A DNA stretch of 64,000 nt from an uncultured Candidatus Puniceispirillum sp. (lineage in GTDB: Bacteria > Pseudomonadota > Alphaproteobacteria > Puniceispirillales > Puniceispirillaceae): assembly GCA_905182545.1 (NCBI GenBank), contig CAJJBY010000008.1, positions 1-64,000 of the forward strand, read 5' to 3'. Position 1 is the first letter of the stretch. Each line of letters opens with the position of its first letter. Below the pieces are notes generated by a model, which did not search any database, had not been told where the DNA came from, and saw nothing but the letters and a program-made list of their open reading frames with translations. A program made the translations under genes and the position numbers. Below are positions 57,384 through 64,000 of this stretch, piece by piece.

Positions 57384-58547
57384 CTAGCGACCCTGACCGG
57401 CAAGCCAGTCATTCAGGCGTTGGATCGCCTTTTTCACATCTTGCGTGCTGCCTGCATAAGATAGCCGCATATGTGACGGCCCATCAACAGCGTCGAAATC
57501 GACACCCGGCGTCATCGCAACGCCGGTATCGGTCAAAATGCGATCAGCAAAAGCAATCGAGTCATTGGTCAAAGCACTAACATCTGCATAGAGATAAAAA
57601 GCCCCATCTGACGGCGCATGATTACCCAGAAATTCAGCTGGCAGGCAACGATAGAGAAGATCACGATTTTCTTCATAGCGCGGGATATGCGCATCCAGTT
57701 CATCATAACAATCAAAGGCGGCAATTGCGCCAAGCTGGTTGATCGTTGCCGCTGAAATATACATATTTTGCGCCAACATTTCGGCGGTTGGCGCCAAATC
57801 TTCGGGAAGCACCATCCAACCAAGGCGCCAGCCAGTCATGCAGAAATATTTCGAAAAAGAATTGATGATGATGGCATTGTCAGTATAGGCAAGCGCGCTT
57901 TTGGTTCGTTTGCCAAAGGTCAGGCCATGATAGATTTCATCCATGATCAGGCGCACACCATGCTTGTCACACCAGCGGCAGACGGCTTCAAGCTCGTCAT
58001 CGCACATTACAACTCCGGTTGGATTTGCCGGACTTGCCAGCAACAGCCCGTCGGGGATGTTATCGGTTGCAACCAGTGATTCAAGATCGGGCATCCAGTT
58101 TTGCGCGGCACGGGCAGGCAATAATTGCGGCTTGATCCCAAGCGCAAGCATCAGATTGAAATAGGCCGGATATCCGGGCGTCGCGATGGCAATGCGGTCA
58201 CCCTTGTCAAAGGCCGATAAAAAAGCAATTGCAAAACCAAGTGATGATCCGGGGGTGACAGCAATCCGTTGCCAATCCAGCGGCAATTGATACCAATCTT
58301 GATAATGCTGTCCGATCCGCTGCCGCAATTCAGGCAACCCCAAACCAACCGAATAGCCATGCGAAGCAACATGTTTCAAGGATGCTTGCAATGCGTTTGA
58401 GACGGTGGCAGGCGGTGGGGTTGATGGCTGTCCGACCTCAAGATGAACAAGGTCACCTCCGGCGGCCTGCATCTCTTTTGCTCGTTTCATTACCTGCATA
58501 GCAAGAAAGGCAGGGATTTCGCTTGCTTGACTAACTTTTAAGGCCAT
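57384..58547 (-). CDS. Class I/II aminotransferase
   Basis: This 387-residue PLP enzyme is of the aspartate aminotransferase fold. It has LEVGQPSTPPPATV, HGYSVGLGLPELRQRI, LLLASPANPTGVVM (substrate/PLP region), LIMDEIYHGLTFG and the PLP lysine in IINSFSKYFCMTGWRLGWMV. The C-terminal Arg is in HMRLSYAGS. Length and order are normal. It probably acts on aspartate, alanine or an aromatic amino acid. The sequence does not settle the substrate. It is divergent from the M48 protease gene. Confidence 0.9.
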   Translation of the reverse strand: MALKVSQASEIPAFLAMQVMKRAKEMQAAGGDLVHLEVGQPSTPPPATVSNALQASLKHVASHGYSVGLGLPELRQRIGQHYQDWYQLPLDWQRIAVTPGSSLGFAIAFLSAFDKGDRIAIATPGYPAYFNLMLALGIKPQLLPARAAQNWMPDLESLVATDNIPDGLLLASPANPTGVVMCDDELEAVCRWCDKHGVRLIMDEIYHGLTFGKRTKSALAYTDNAIIINSFSKYFCMTGWRLGWMVLPEDLAPTAEMLAQNMYISAATINQLGAIAAFDCYDELDAHIPRYEENRDLLYRCLPAEFLGNHAPSDGAFYLYADVSALTNDSIAFADRILTDTGVAMTPGVDFDAVDGPSHMRLSYAGSTQDVKKAIQRLNDWLAGQGR

Positions 58548-58599
58548 TGTTCATTCCAGTGAATTCATGCCATGATCAGATCAAAATGGCAGGGGGATT

Positions 58600-58622
58600 G
58601 TGTTTGCATAGCCTGCAAACAC
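58600..58622. repeat. Inverted repeat between divergent aminotransferase and M48 genes
   Basis: A perfect 9-bp stem GTGTTTGCA / TGCAAACAC with loop TAGCC lies in the 144-base divergent intergenic stretch. No T-run follows on either strand, so an operator or other regulatory site is more likely than a terminator. Confidence 0.4.
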
Positions 58623-58691
58623 CCGCTACGGGCTGATGGATATAGCAGAGCTGTCTTAAACAGGCCATAAATTTGTCGGAAAAATTATTCC

Positions 58692-60023
58692 ATGAGCTAT
58701 TTATTTTTACGAAAGCTGGCTTTGATATCGCTGTTTTCGATCACCATTGCCCAATCGGCATTGGCCGGATTGATTAGAGATACCGAGTTGGAAACCGGCC
58801 TGCAAACCTTGGCAGCGCCATTGATGCGCGCTGCTGGCTATACGCCAGACGCAATCAGCATCAGGATCATTATTGACAGCAGCTATAATGCCTTTGTGGC
58901 TGGCGAGCGCGTTATCTATATCCATTCGGGTCTTTTGCTCAACGCCCAATCAGCCGAAGAAATTTTGGGGGTGATCGCGCATGAGCTCGGCCATTTAAAA
59001 GCCGGTCATGTGCCGCGCCGTGATGAGGCTTTGCGAGATGCCGGAACCGCAGGCACCCTTGCCGCGATTGCCGCGCTTGCGCTTGCTGCTGGCGGGGCGC
59101 CAAGTGATGCGGCTGTCGGGGTTATGGTTGGCGGTACCGATCAGGCCAAGCGCAAGATGCTTCGCTCATTCCGCTATGATGAAGCTGTTGCTGACGAATT
59201 GGGGCTTGATTATCTTGATAAGGCTGGCATTAGCTCGGCTGGCCTCGAACAGATGATGCGCCGCATGGCAGCGCAACGCGCCCTTCCCGAAAGCCGGCAA
59301 AGCCAATATTATCAAACGCACCCCGATTCAGCCCAACGCCTTGCCGTCTATCAAGATCACGCGCGTCAAGACGGCCATAAATCAGCCCCGCTTTCAGCCG
59401 GTGACACAAATTTGATGAACCGGCTTGTGGCCAAGCTTCGCGCCTACAGTGAACCAGCGCAAAGCGTTTTACGTCAAACCGCCAAAACAGATAGCGCCGA
59501 TGCAATCTACAGCCATGCGATTGCGCAATATCGGCGCGGCGATTTGGCAGCAGCAATAACCTTGATGGATCAACTATGCGCGGCGCATCCCGCCGATCCG
59601 TTCTATCATGAATTTCGCGGCGATATCTTACTTTCGATGGCCAAGGCTGAGGCAGCAGCGGCAGCCTATGAAACGGCGCTGAGATTCAGGCCAGACAGCC
59701 CGCAAATTCTGGTTAATCTTGGACGGGCGCTGATTGCGACAAATGACAAAAAGCGTCTTTCACGCGCGGTCGAGGCCATTTCAGCAGCACAAAAAACTGA
59801 ACCAAAATGGGCCTTTATCCGGCGGCAATTGGCGATTGCCTATGGACGAAATGGTGATATTGCGGCGGCTGATCTGGCGCTTGCCGAAGAAGCGCTTTTG
59901 CTTGGCGATGACCAGCAGGCGGTGCGAATGGCCAAACGGGTTTTGGCTGATGACAGGCTGACAGATGATCTTCGCAACCGCGCCAATGACATTCTGTTCC
60001 GCTTTGGCAAACTCGCGCCGTGA
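58692..60023 (+). CDS. M48 metalloprotease with TPR repeats (BepA-like)
   Basis: This 443-residue secreted protein has a signal peptide (to about residue 25, ending SALAG). The M48 zinc protease has GVIAHELGHLKAGHVPRRDE (HExxH) and a third ligand Glu/Asp region FRYDEAVADELGLDYLDKAG. The following ~180 residues are TPR-like helices (YSHAIAQYRRGDLAAAITLM, DPFYHEFRGDILLSMAKAEA, YETALRFRPDSPQILVNLGR). This combination matches BepA, a periplasmic protease and chaperone that clears misassembled outer-membrane proteins such as LptD. It is intact and followed after about 130 bases by the DsbA-like gene. Confidence 0.92.
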   Translation: MSYLFLRKLALISLFSITIAQSALAGLIRDTELETGLQTLAAPLMRAAGYTPDAISIRIIIDSSYNAFVAGERVIYIHSGLLLNAQSAEEILGVIAHELGHLKAGHVPRRDEALRDAGTAGTLAAIAALALAAGGAPSDAAVGVMVGGTDQAKRKMLRSFRYDEAVADELGLDYLDKAGISSAGLEQMMRRMAAQRALPESRQSQYYQTHPDSAQRLAVYQDHARQDGHKSAPLSAGDTNLMNRLVAKLRAYSEPAQSVLRQTAKTDSADAIYSHAIAQYRRGDLAAAITLMDQLCAAHPADPFYHEFRGDILLSMAKAEAAAAAYETALRFRPDSPQILVNLGRALIATNDKKRLSRAVEAISAAQKTEPKWAFIRRQLAIAYGRNGDIAAADLALAEEALLLGDDQQAVRMAKRVLADDRLTDDLRNRANDILFRFGKLAP

Positions 60024-60152
60024 TGGCTTTGCAATAGCGGCATTAATCCGTTATAAGATTGGGTTAATGAGGGGTGTTTCAGCCGGATTATTCGTCTGCA
60101 GCGGCGATTTGCCCGGAATGAAAAGGATCCTAAAATCAGAAGGATAATGTGA

Positions 60153-60878
60153 ATGTCACGCTTTTTTGCCTCTATGATTGCATTGCCTTTGATGTTGATT
60201 GGCCTCGCCACAACGCCGGCAAAGGCCGATATTGATCAAAAAGACCGCGCAGAAATGCAGCAGGTGATCGAACAATATATCAAGAACAATCCCGAAGTGC
60301 TTCGTGATGCGTTGGTGTCCTTGGCCGCACGCGAAGAAGCCGAGCGCGTGCAAGCTGGCATCATGCTCGTTCGCAATGATGATGGCGATCCGGTTATGGG
60401 CAATCCAAATGGCAGCGTGACTGTCTATGAATTTTCTGACTACAATTGCGGCTATTGCAAACGCATGTTTGCCTCCATCATGCAAATGCTTGCTGCTAAT
60501 GGCGATGTTCGCATGGTGATCAAGGAATTTCCAATCCTTAGCCAATCATCTGTCACCGCCGCCAAGGCTGGAATTGCCGCCCAGAAACAGGGAAAATTCA
60601 AATCATTCCACACTGAAATGATGACCTATCGTGGGCAGGTTAATGACGCCTCGATCATGCAAGCGGCAGGTGCAGCAGGTCTTGACCTTGCGCAATTAAA
60701 GCAAGACATGGACAGCCCCGAAACAACGGCTATTATCACACGGACACGAAGCGCGGCAACGGCCTTGAGTATCAATGGCACGCCGGGTCTTGTGATTGGC
60801 GATACCGTGATCCCCGGTGCGATTGGCATAGAGGAATTGCAAACCGTGATCAATGAGGAGCGCACCAAGCAGGGCTAG
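60153..60878 (+). CDS. DsbA-family thiol-disulfide oxidoreductase (Com1-like)
   Basis: This 241-residue protein has a signal peptide (hydrophobic to about residue 23, ending PAKAD). An N-terminal helical part (VIEQYIKNNPEVLRDALVSL) is followed by a thioredoxin fold with the CxxC motif in YEFSDYNCGYCKRMFASIMQ and the cis-proline in INGTPGLVIGD. The helical insert (KSFHTEMMTYRGQVNDASIM) is as in DsbA. The N-terminal extension is like the Com1/BdbD group. It acts in the periplasm on folding of cysteine-containing proteins. It is intact and precedes aroQ. Confidence 0.9.
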   Translation: MSRFFASMIALPLMLIGLATTPAKADIDQKDRAEMQQVIEQYIKNNPEVLRDALVSLAAREEAERVQAGIMLVRNDDGDPVMGNPNGSVTVYEFSDYNCGYCKRMFASIMQMLAANGDVRMVIKEFPILSQSSVTAAKAGIAAQKQGKFKSFHTEMMTYRGQVNDASIMQAAGAAGLDLAQLKQDMDSPETTAIITRTRSAATALSINGTPGLVIGDTVIPGAIGIEELQTVINEERTKQG

Positions 60879-60921
60879 GCTGTTTGCATGGCTAGCGAAG
60901 TGAGTGTACTGTAACCGAACG

Positions 60922-61370
60922 ATGGCAGAATCAATGAATATTCTTGTAATAAATGGCCCGAATCTCAACATGCTTGGCATGCGTGAGCCGATATCTATGG
61001 CCATGAAACGCTTGGCGATATTGAGGTGAAATGCCGTCAATTGGCCGCTGGACATGATATGGAACTGGATTGGTTCCAATCAAATTTTGAGGGCGAATTG
61101 ATCGAAAAAATCCAGCAAGCTGTTGGCAAGATGGATTGGATCATCATCAATGCTGCTGGACTGACCCATACATCCGTTGCGCTTCGTGACGCGTTGTCGC
61201 TATTTCCGGGCGGGGTCATCGAAGTACATCTTTCAAATGTTCATAGCCGCGAATCTTTCCGGCATGTATCGCTGATTTCAGCGATTGCCAAAGGCGTCAT
61301 TGCCGGTTTTGGCGCATCATCCTACTACATGGCCATTAACGCCATTCCCAATCTGCATTCGGAGACATAA
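60922..61370 (+). CDS. aroQ: Type II 3-dehydroquinate dehydratase (one frame break)
   Basis: AroQ forms 3-dehydroshikimate in the shikimate pathway. The joined gene is about 149 codons. The N-terminus (MNILVINGPNLNMLGMREP) continues after one missing base near 60990 as DIYGHETLGDIEVKCRQLAA. Motifs QSNFEGELIEKIQQA, IINAAGLTHTSVALRDAL and EVHLSNVHSRESFRHVSLIS are typical. Starts at 60922 and at 60934 are both possible. In many bacteria aroQ lies directly upstream of accB, as here (6 bases). Confidence 0.93.
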
Positions 61371-61376
61371 ACCACA

Positions 61377-61847
61377 ATGGCAACGACACCAAAAAAATCA
61401 GCGGCAAAAACCGCCGCTGCAAGCAATGAAGCCAGTTTTGTAAAAGAACTTGCCTACATCCTTGATCAGGCAGGGCTTGCCGAGCTTGAATATGAAACCG
61501 AAGCTGTTGCGATCCGGTTATCACGGGTCACTGCCGCCGCGCCCGTTACCGCCGCCGCGCCTGTTGCCATTGCCGAGCCTGTGGCAGAATTGCCAGCAAA
61601 TCCAGCCGATCATCCGGGTGCCGTTAAATCGCCAATGGTTGGCACGGTCTATACAGCCCCTGAACCTGATGCGCCGGCCTTTATTACCGAAGGCGCAACC
61701 GTCACCGCCGGTCAAACCCTGTTCATCGTCGAGGCAATGAAGGTGATGAACCCGATTACCGCGCCAAAGGCTGGCACGGTTGTGAAAATTTTCGTGCAAA
61801 ACGCCCAGCCAATCGAATTTGGCGAAGCGCTTGTGATTGTAGAATAG
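61377..61847 (+). CDS. accB: Biotin carboxyl carrier protein AccB
   Basis: AccB carries the biotin of acetyl-CoA carboxylase, the first step of fatty acid synthesis. The 156-residue protein has an N-terminal Ala/Lys-rich part and an Ala/Pro linker. The biotinyl domain has PMVGTVYTAPEPDAPAF and the attachment site VEAMKVMNPITAPKAG (biotinylated Lys in EAMKVM). It starts 6 bases after aroQ and is followed by accC after 5 bases, so the three form one unit. The frame is intact. Confidence 0.96.
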   Translation: MATTPKKSAAKTAAASNEASFVKELAYILDQAGLAELEYETEAVAIRLSRVTAAAPVTAAAPVAIAEPVAELPANPADHPGAVKSPMVGTVYTAPEPDAPAFITEGATVTAGQTLFIVEAMKVMNPITAPKAGTVVKIFVQNAQPIEFGEALVIVE

Positions 61848-61852
61848 TCCCC

Positions 61853-63196
61853 ATGTTCAAAAAAATCCTGATAACCAACCGTGGTGATGTTGCCTTGCGG
61901 GTGCTTCGTGCCTGTAAAGAGCTAGACATTCCATCGGTGGTGGTTCATTCGACCGCTGATGCCGATTCAATGCCGGTTCGCCTTGCCGATGAATCGGTTT
62001 GTATTGGCCCGCCAAGTAGCGCCGAATCCTATCTGAATATTCCGGCTATTTTATCAGCAGTTGCCATCACTGGTGCCGATGCGGTGCATCCGGGTGTTGG
62101 TTTCCTGTCTGAAAATGCCGATTTTGCCGAAATTGTTGCCGCTCATGGATTGACCTTTATCGGCCCCGAGCCGCGCCATATTCGCGCAATGGGTGACAAG
62201 GTCGAAGCCAAGAACACCGCCGCCGACGCAGGCTTGCCACTCGTTCCAGGCTCACCCGGTGCCGTTCACACCCTTGCCGAGGCCCAGCGCATTGGCGTAG
62301 AGGTTGGCTATCCCCTTTTAGTTAAGGCCGCTTCGGGTGGCGGGGGACGCGGTATGAAAGTGGCTGAAACCGCTGATCGCCTTGGCGAGGCCTTTTCGGC
62401 TGCACGCACCGAAGCCAAAGCCGCCTTTGGTGATGACACGGTTTATCTCGAGCGTTATCTTGGCCAGCCGCGCCATATCGAAGTGCAGGTGATTGCCGAC
62501 TCGCATGGCAATGTTGTGCATCTAGGCGAACGCGAATGTTCAGTTCAGCGCCGTCACCAGAAACTATTTGAAGAAGCCCCATCGCCAGCCCTTTCCGCCG
62601 AACAGCGCGCGCGCATTGGTGGCATCGCCGCCGAAGCCACCCGCAAGATGGGATATCTTGGCGTTGGTACGATGGAATTTCTGTATGAAGATGGCGAATT
62701 CTTCTTTATCGAAATGAACACCCGCCTTCAGGTCGAACACCCAATCACCGAAGAAATCACTGGCGTTGATCTGGTGCGCGAGCAAATTCGCATTGCAGCT
62801 GGCATGCCGCTGTCATTCACCCAAGAAGATGTGACCTTTACCGGCCATGCGATTGAATGTCGTATCAATGCTGAACATCCCGAAACCTTTATGCCAACCC
62901 CCGGCAAAGTGACCGCCTTTCACGCCGCTGGCGGGCCAGGTGTTCGCGTTGAATCCTGCCTGTATTCTGGGTATTCGGTGCCGCCCTATTATGACAGTCT
63001 GATTGCGAAGCTGATCATTCATGGTGATGATCGGGATCATTGTCTGGCACGGTTGCGGCGGGCGTTGCAGGAATTTATTGTTGAGCCTATTCCGACAACG
63101 CTGACGCTTCATAAACGTCTTGTCGATGCCGATGCGATCAAAGACGGCAGCTATAATATCCGCTGGCTTGAAGAAGTGTTTTTGAACGAGGACTGA
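61853..63196 (+). CDS. accC: Biotin carboxylase AccC
   Basis: AccC carboxylates the biotin on AccB using ATP and bicarbonate. The 447-residue protein has the usual fold: MFKKILITNRGDVALRVLRA at the start, VHPGVGFLSENADFAEI, the glycine-rich ATP lid KAASGGGGRGMKV, EVQVIADSHGNVVHLGEREC, FIEMNTRLQVEHPITEEITG and GHAIECRINAEHP. The length is normal and the frame intact. It lies directly after accB and before aat. Confidence 0.97.
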   Translation: MFKKILITNRGDVALRVLRACKELDIPSVVVHSTADADSMPVRLADESVCIGPPSSAESYLNIPAILSAVAITGADAVHPGVGFLSENADFAEIVAAHGLTFIGPEPRHIRAMGDKVEAKNTAADAGLPLVPGSPGAVHTLAEAQRIGVEVGYPLLVKAASGGGGRGMKVAETADRLGEAFSAARTEAKAAFGDDTVYLERYLGQPRHIEVQVIADSHGNVVHLGERECSVQRRHQKLFEEAPSPALSAEQRARIGGIAAEATRKMGYLGVGTMEFLYEDGEFFFIEMNTRLQVEHPITEEITGVDLVREQIRIAAGMPLSFTQEDVTFTGHAIECRINAEHPETFMPTPGKVTAFHAAGGPGVRVESCLYSGYSVPPYYDSLIAKLIIHGDDRDHCLARLRRALQEFIVEPIPTTLTLHKRLVDADAIKDGSYNIRWLEEVFLNED

Positions 63197-63226
63197 GCTT
63201 CGCGCCCCTTTTGTTAGAAGCATTGC

Positions 63227-63907
63227 ATGGCTGATCACTATATCTATTCGCCCGAGACAATTATCAAAGCCTATTCGCTTGGGCTGTTTCCAATGGCCGA
63301 CAGCCATGACAGTCTAGACATAAAATTCTATGACCCTGACCGGCGGGCGCTGATCCCGATTGATCATTCGCTTGGTCGCGGCGTTCATATTCCGCGGAGG
63401 CTGCAACGCCGTGTTCGCCAAGCGCCCTATGAGGTTACGCTTGATCAGGATTTCACTGCGGTCATTGACGCCTGCGCGGCACCAAGTGATCGACGCACCG
63501 ACACATGGATCAATAAAGATATCCGCCAGCTTTATATTGCGCTTCACAAGATGGGTTTTGCCCATTCGATCGAAGTTTGGTCAGATGGTGCGCTTATTGG
63601 CGGGCTATACGGCGTAGCGCTGCGGGCGGCCTTTTTTGGCGAGTCGATGTTTTCGCGCAAAAGCGATGCCTCAAAAATTGCGCTTGTTCATTTAATGGCG
63701 CGGCTTCGCCATGGCAATTTCCTAGTGCTTGATGCGCAATTTACTAATGATCACTTACAACAATTCGGCGTAACCGAGATTGATCGGTCAGATTTTCAAG
63801 GCCGCCTTGCCGAAGCGCTTGCCAGCGATGGTGATCTGCATTTTGACACGCCAAGCGCGGCCTTGGTCATGCCGTATCTCGACCAATTGGCCAAACGCCA
63901 AGCCTAA
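63227..63907 (+). CDS. aat: Leucyl/phenylalanyl-tRNA-protein transferase Aat
   Basis: Aat adds Leu or Phe from charged tRNA to N-terminal Lys or Arg, marking proteins for ClpAP degradation. The 226-residue protein has AYSLGLFPMADSHD, RRALIPIDHSLGRGVHIPRR, TWINKDIRQLYIALHKMGFA, HSIEVWSDGALIGGLYGVAL and FFGESMFSRKSDASKIALVH. These are all family motifs. It follows accC by 30 bases, an arrangement known in Alphaproteobacteria. The frame is intact. Confidence 0.95.
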   Translation: MADHYIYSPETIIKAYSLGLFPMADSHDSLDIKFYDPDRRALIPIDHSLGRGVHIPRRLQRRVRQAPYEVTLDQDFTAVIDACAAPSDRRTDTWINKDIRQLYIALHKMGFAHSIEVWSDGALIGGLYGVALRAAFFGESMFSRKSDASKIALVHLMARLRHGNFLVLDAQFTNDHLQQFGVTEIDRSDFQGRLAEALASDGDLHFDTPSAALVMPYLDQLAKRQA

Positions 63908-64000
63908 TCAGCAAAACAGGCAAGAAGCGTCAGATCATAAACCGGATGTTCAAGCGCCGATATCGCTGGGCTGGAGGAAAAAATCCAGCCTGAGAAAACC
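63908..64000 (-). CDS. DUF2155 protein, C-terminal part (cut by window edge)
   Basis: The minus strand reads VFSGWIFSSSPAISALEHPV followed by YDLTLLACF and a stop at 63908. This matches the C-terminus of DUF2155 proteins (FSGWMFASSPSLSALEHPVY-like), small secreted proteins often found next to aat and accC in Alphaproteobacteria. Only the last 30 codons lie in the window. It is convergent with aat. The function is not known. Confidence 0.75.

Noticed and set aside
33000-64000. tRNA or rRNA genes
   Set aside because: No cloverleaf with a CCA-type end or conserved rRNA segments was noticed by eye on either strand. A covariance-model scan would settle it.

Overview
The window reads as a chromosomal segment of an alphaproteobacterium, probably marine. 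The right half carries an accB-accC-aat-DUF2155 run, a cysteine desulfurase/2Fe-2S ferredoxin/mnmA group and an RNase E with a Lys/Ala-rich tail. SAR116/Puniceispirillales is a plausible guess, but it is inference and not proven by anything seen here. Many genes, including essential ones (tyrS, rne, mnmA, aroQ), are interrupted by one-base shifts, often in homopolymers. I therefore treat most frame breaks as sequence errors in an uncorrected assembly and annotate the joined genes.

Bases 1-33000 (AT-richer) are a large polar-flagellum cluster. From left to right, on the minus strand, lie three flagellin genes (the first cut by the window edge), flgL, a giant flgK, flgJ, flgI, flgH, flgG, flgF, a giant flgE, flgD, flgC and flgB. 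A divergent acidic repeat protein follows. Next comes a minus-strand group flgP-flgT-LysM-flgA-flgM plus two small genes, then a plus-strand group flhA-flhF-flhG-fliA plus small genes, and finally an extra rod/hook-type gene on the minus strand. The flgBCDEFGHIJKL order, the FlgP/FlgT pair, FlhF/FlhG and the FliA/FlgM switch resemble the polar systems of Vibrio and Pseudomonas, not the CtrA/FlbT/FlaF system of Caulobacter. Sigma-54-like promoters precede flgB, flgP, flhA and the extra rod gene. Sigma-28-like promoters precede the three flagellins and flgM.

The most striking item is the middle flagellin (935-4009). Its variable region holds a complete serralysin-type zinc protease (HExxHxxGxxH and Met-turn) with RTX calcium repeats, so the filament may be an extracellular protease polymer. 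A small secreted protein is translationally coupled to it. The neighbouring flagellin carries a cadherin-like insert. FlgE and FlgK are both hugely expanded and share a recurring module. FlhF has lost key GTPase residues.

Bases 33100-38050 hold small, mostly unrecognised membrane or secreted proteins, including a FliL-like protein flanked by a convergent pair of paralogs. Bases 38100-64000 are housekeeping: sulfur transfer (mnmA, ferredoxin, cysteine desulfurase, cysE), tyrS, an AsmA/YhdP-like protein, a peroxiredoxin, a DUF455 protein, prfB, a class A PBP, an amidase, rne, an aminotransferase, an M48 protease with TPRs, a DsbA-like protein, aroQ, accBC, aat and the tail of a DUF2155 protein.
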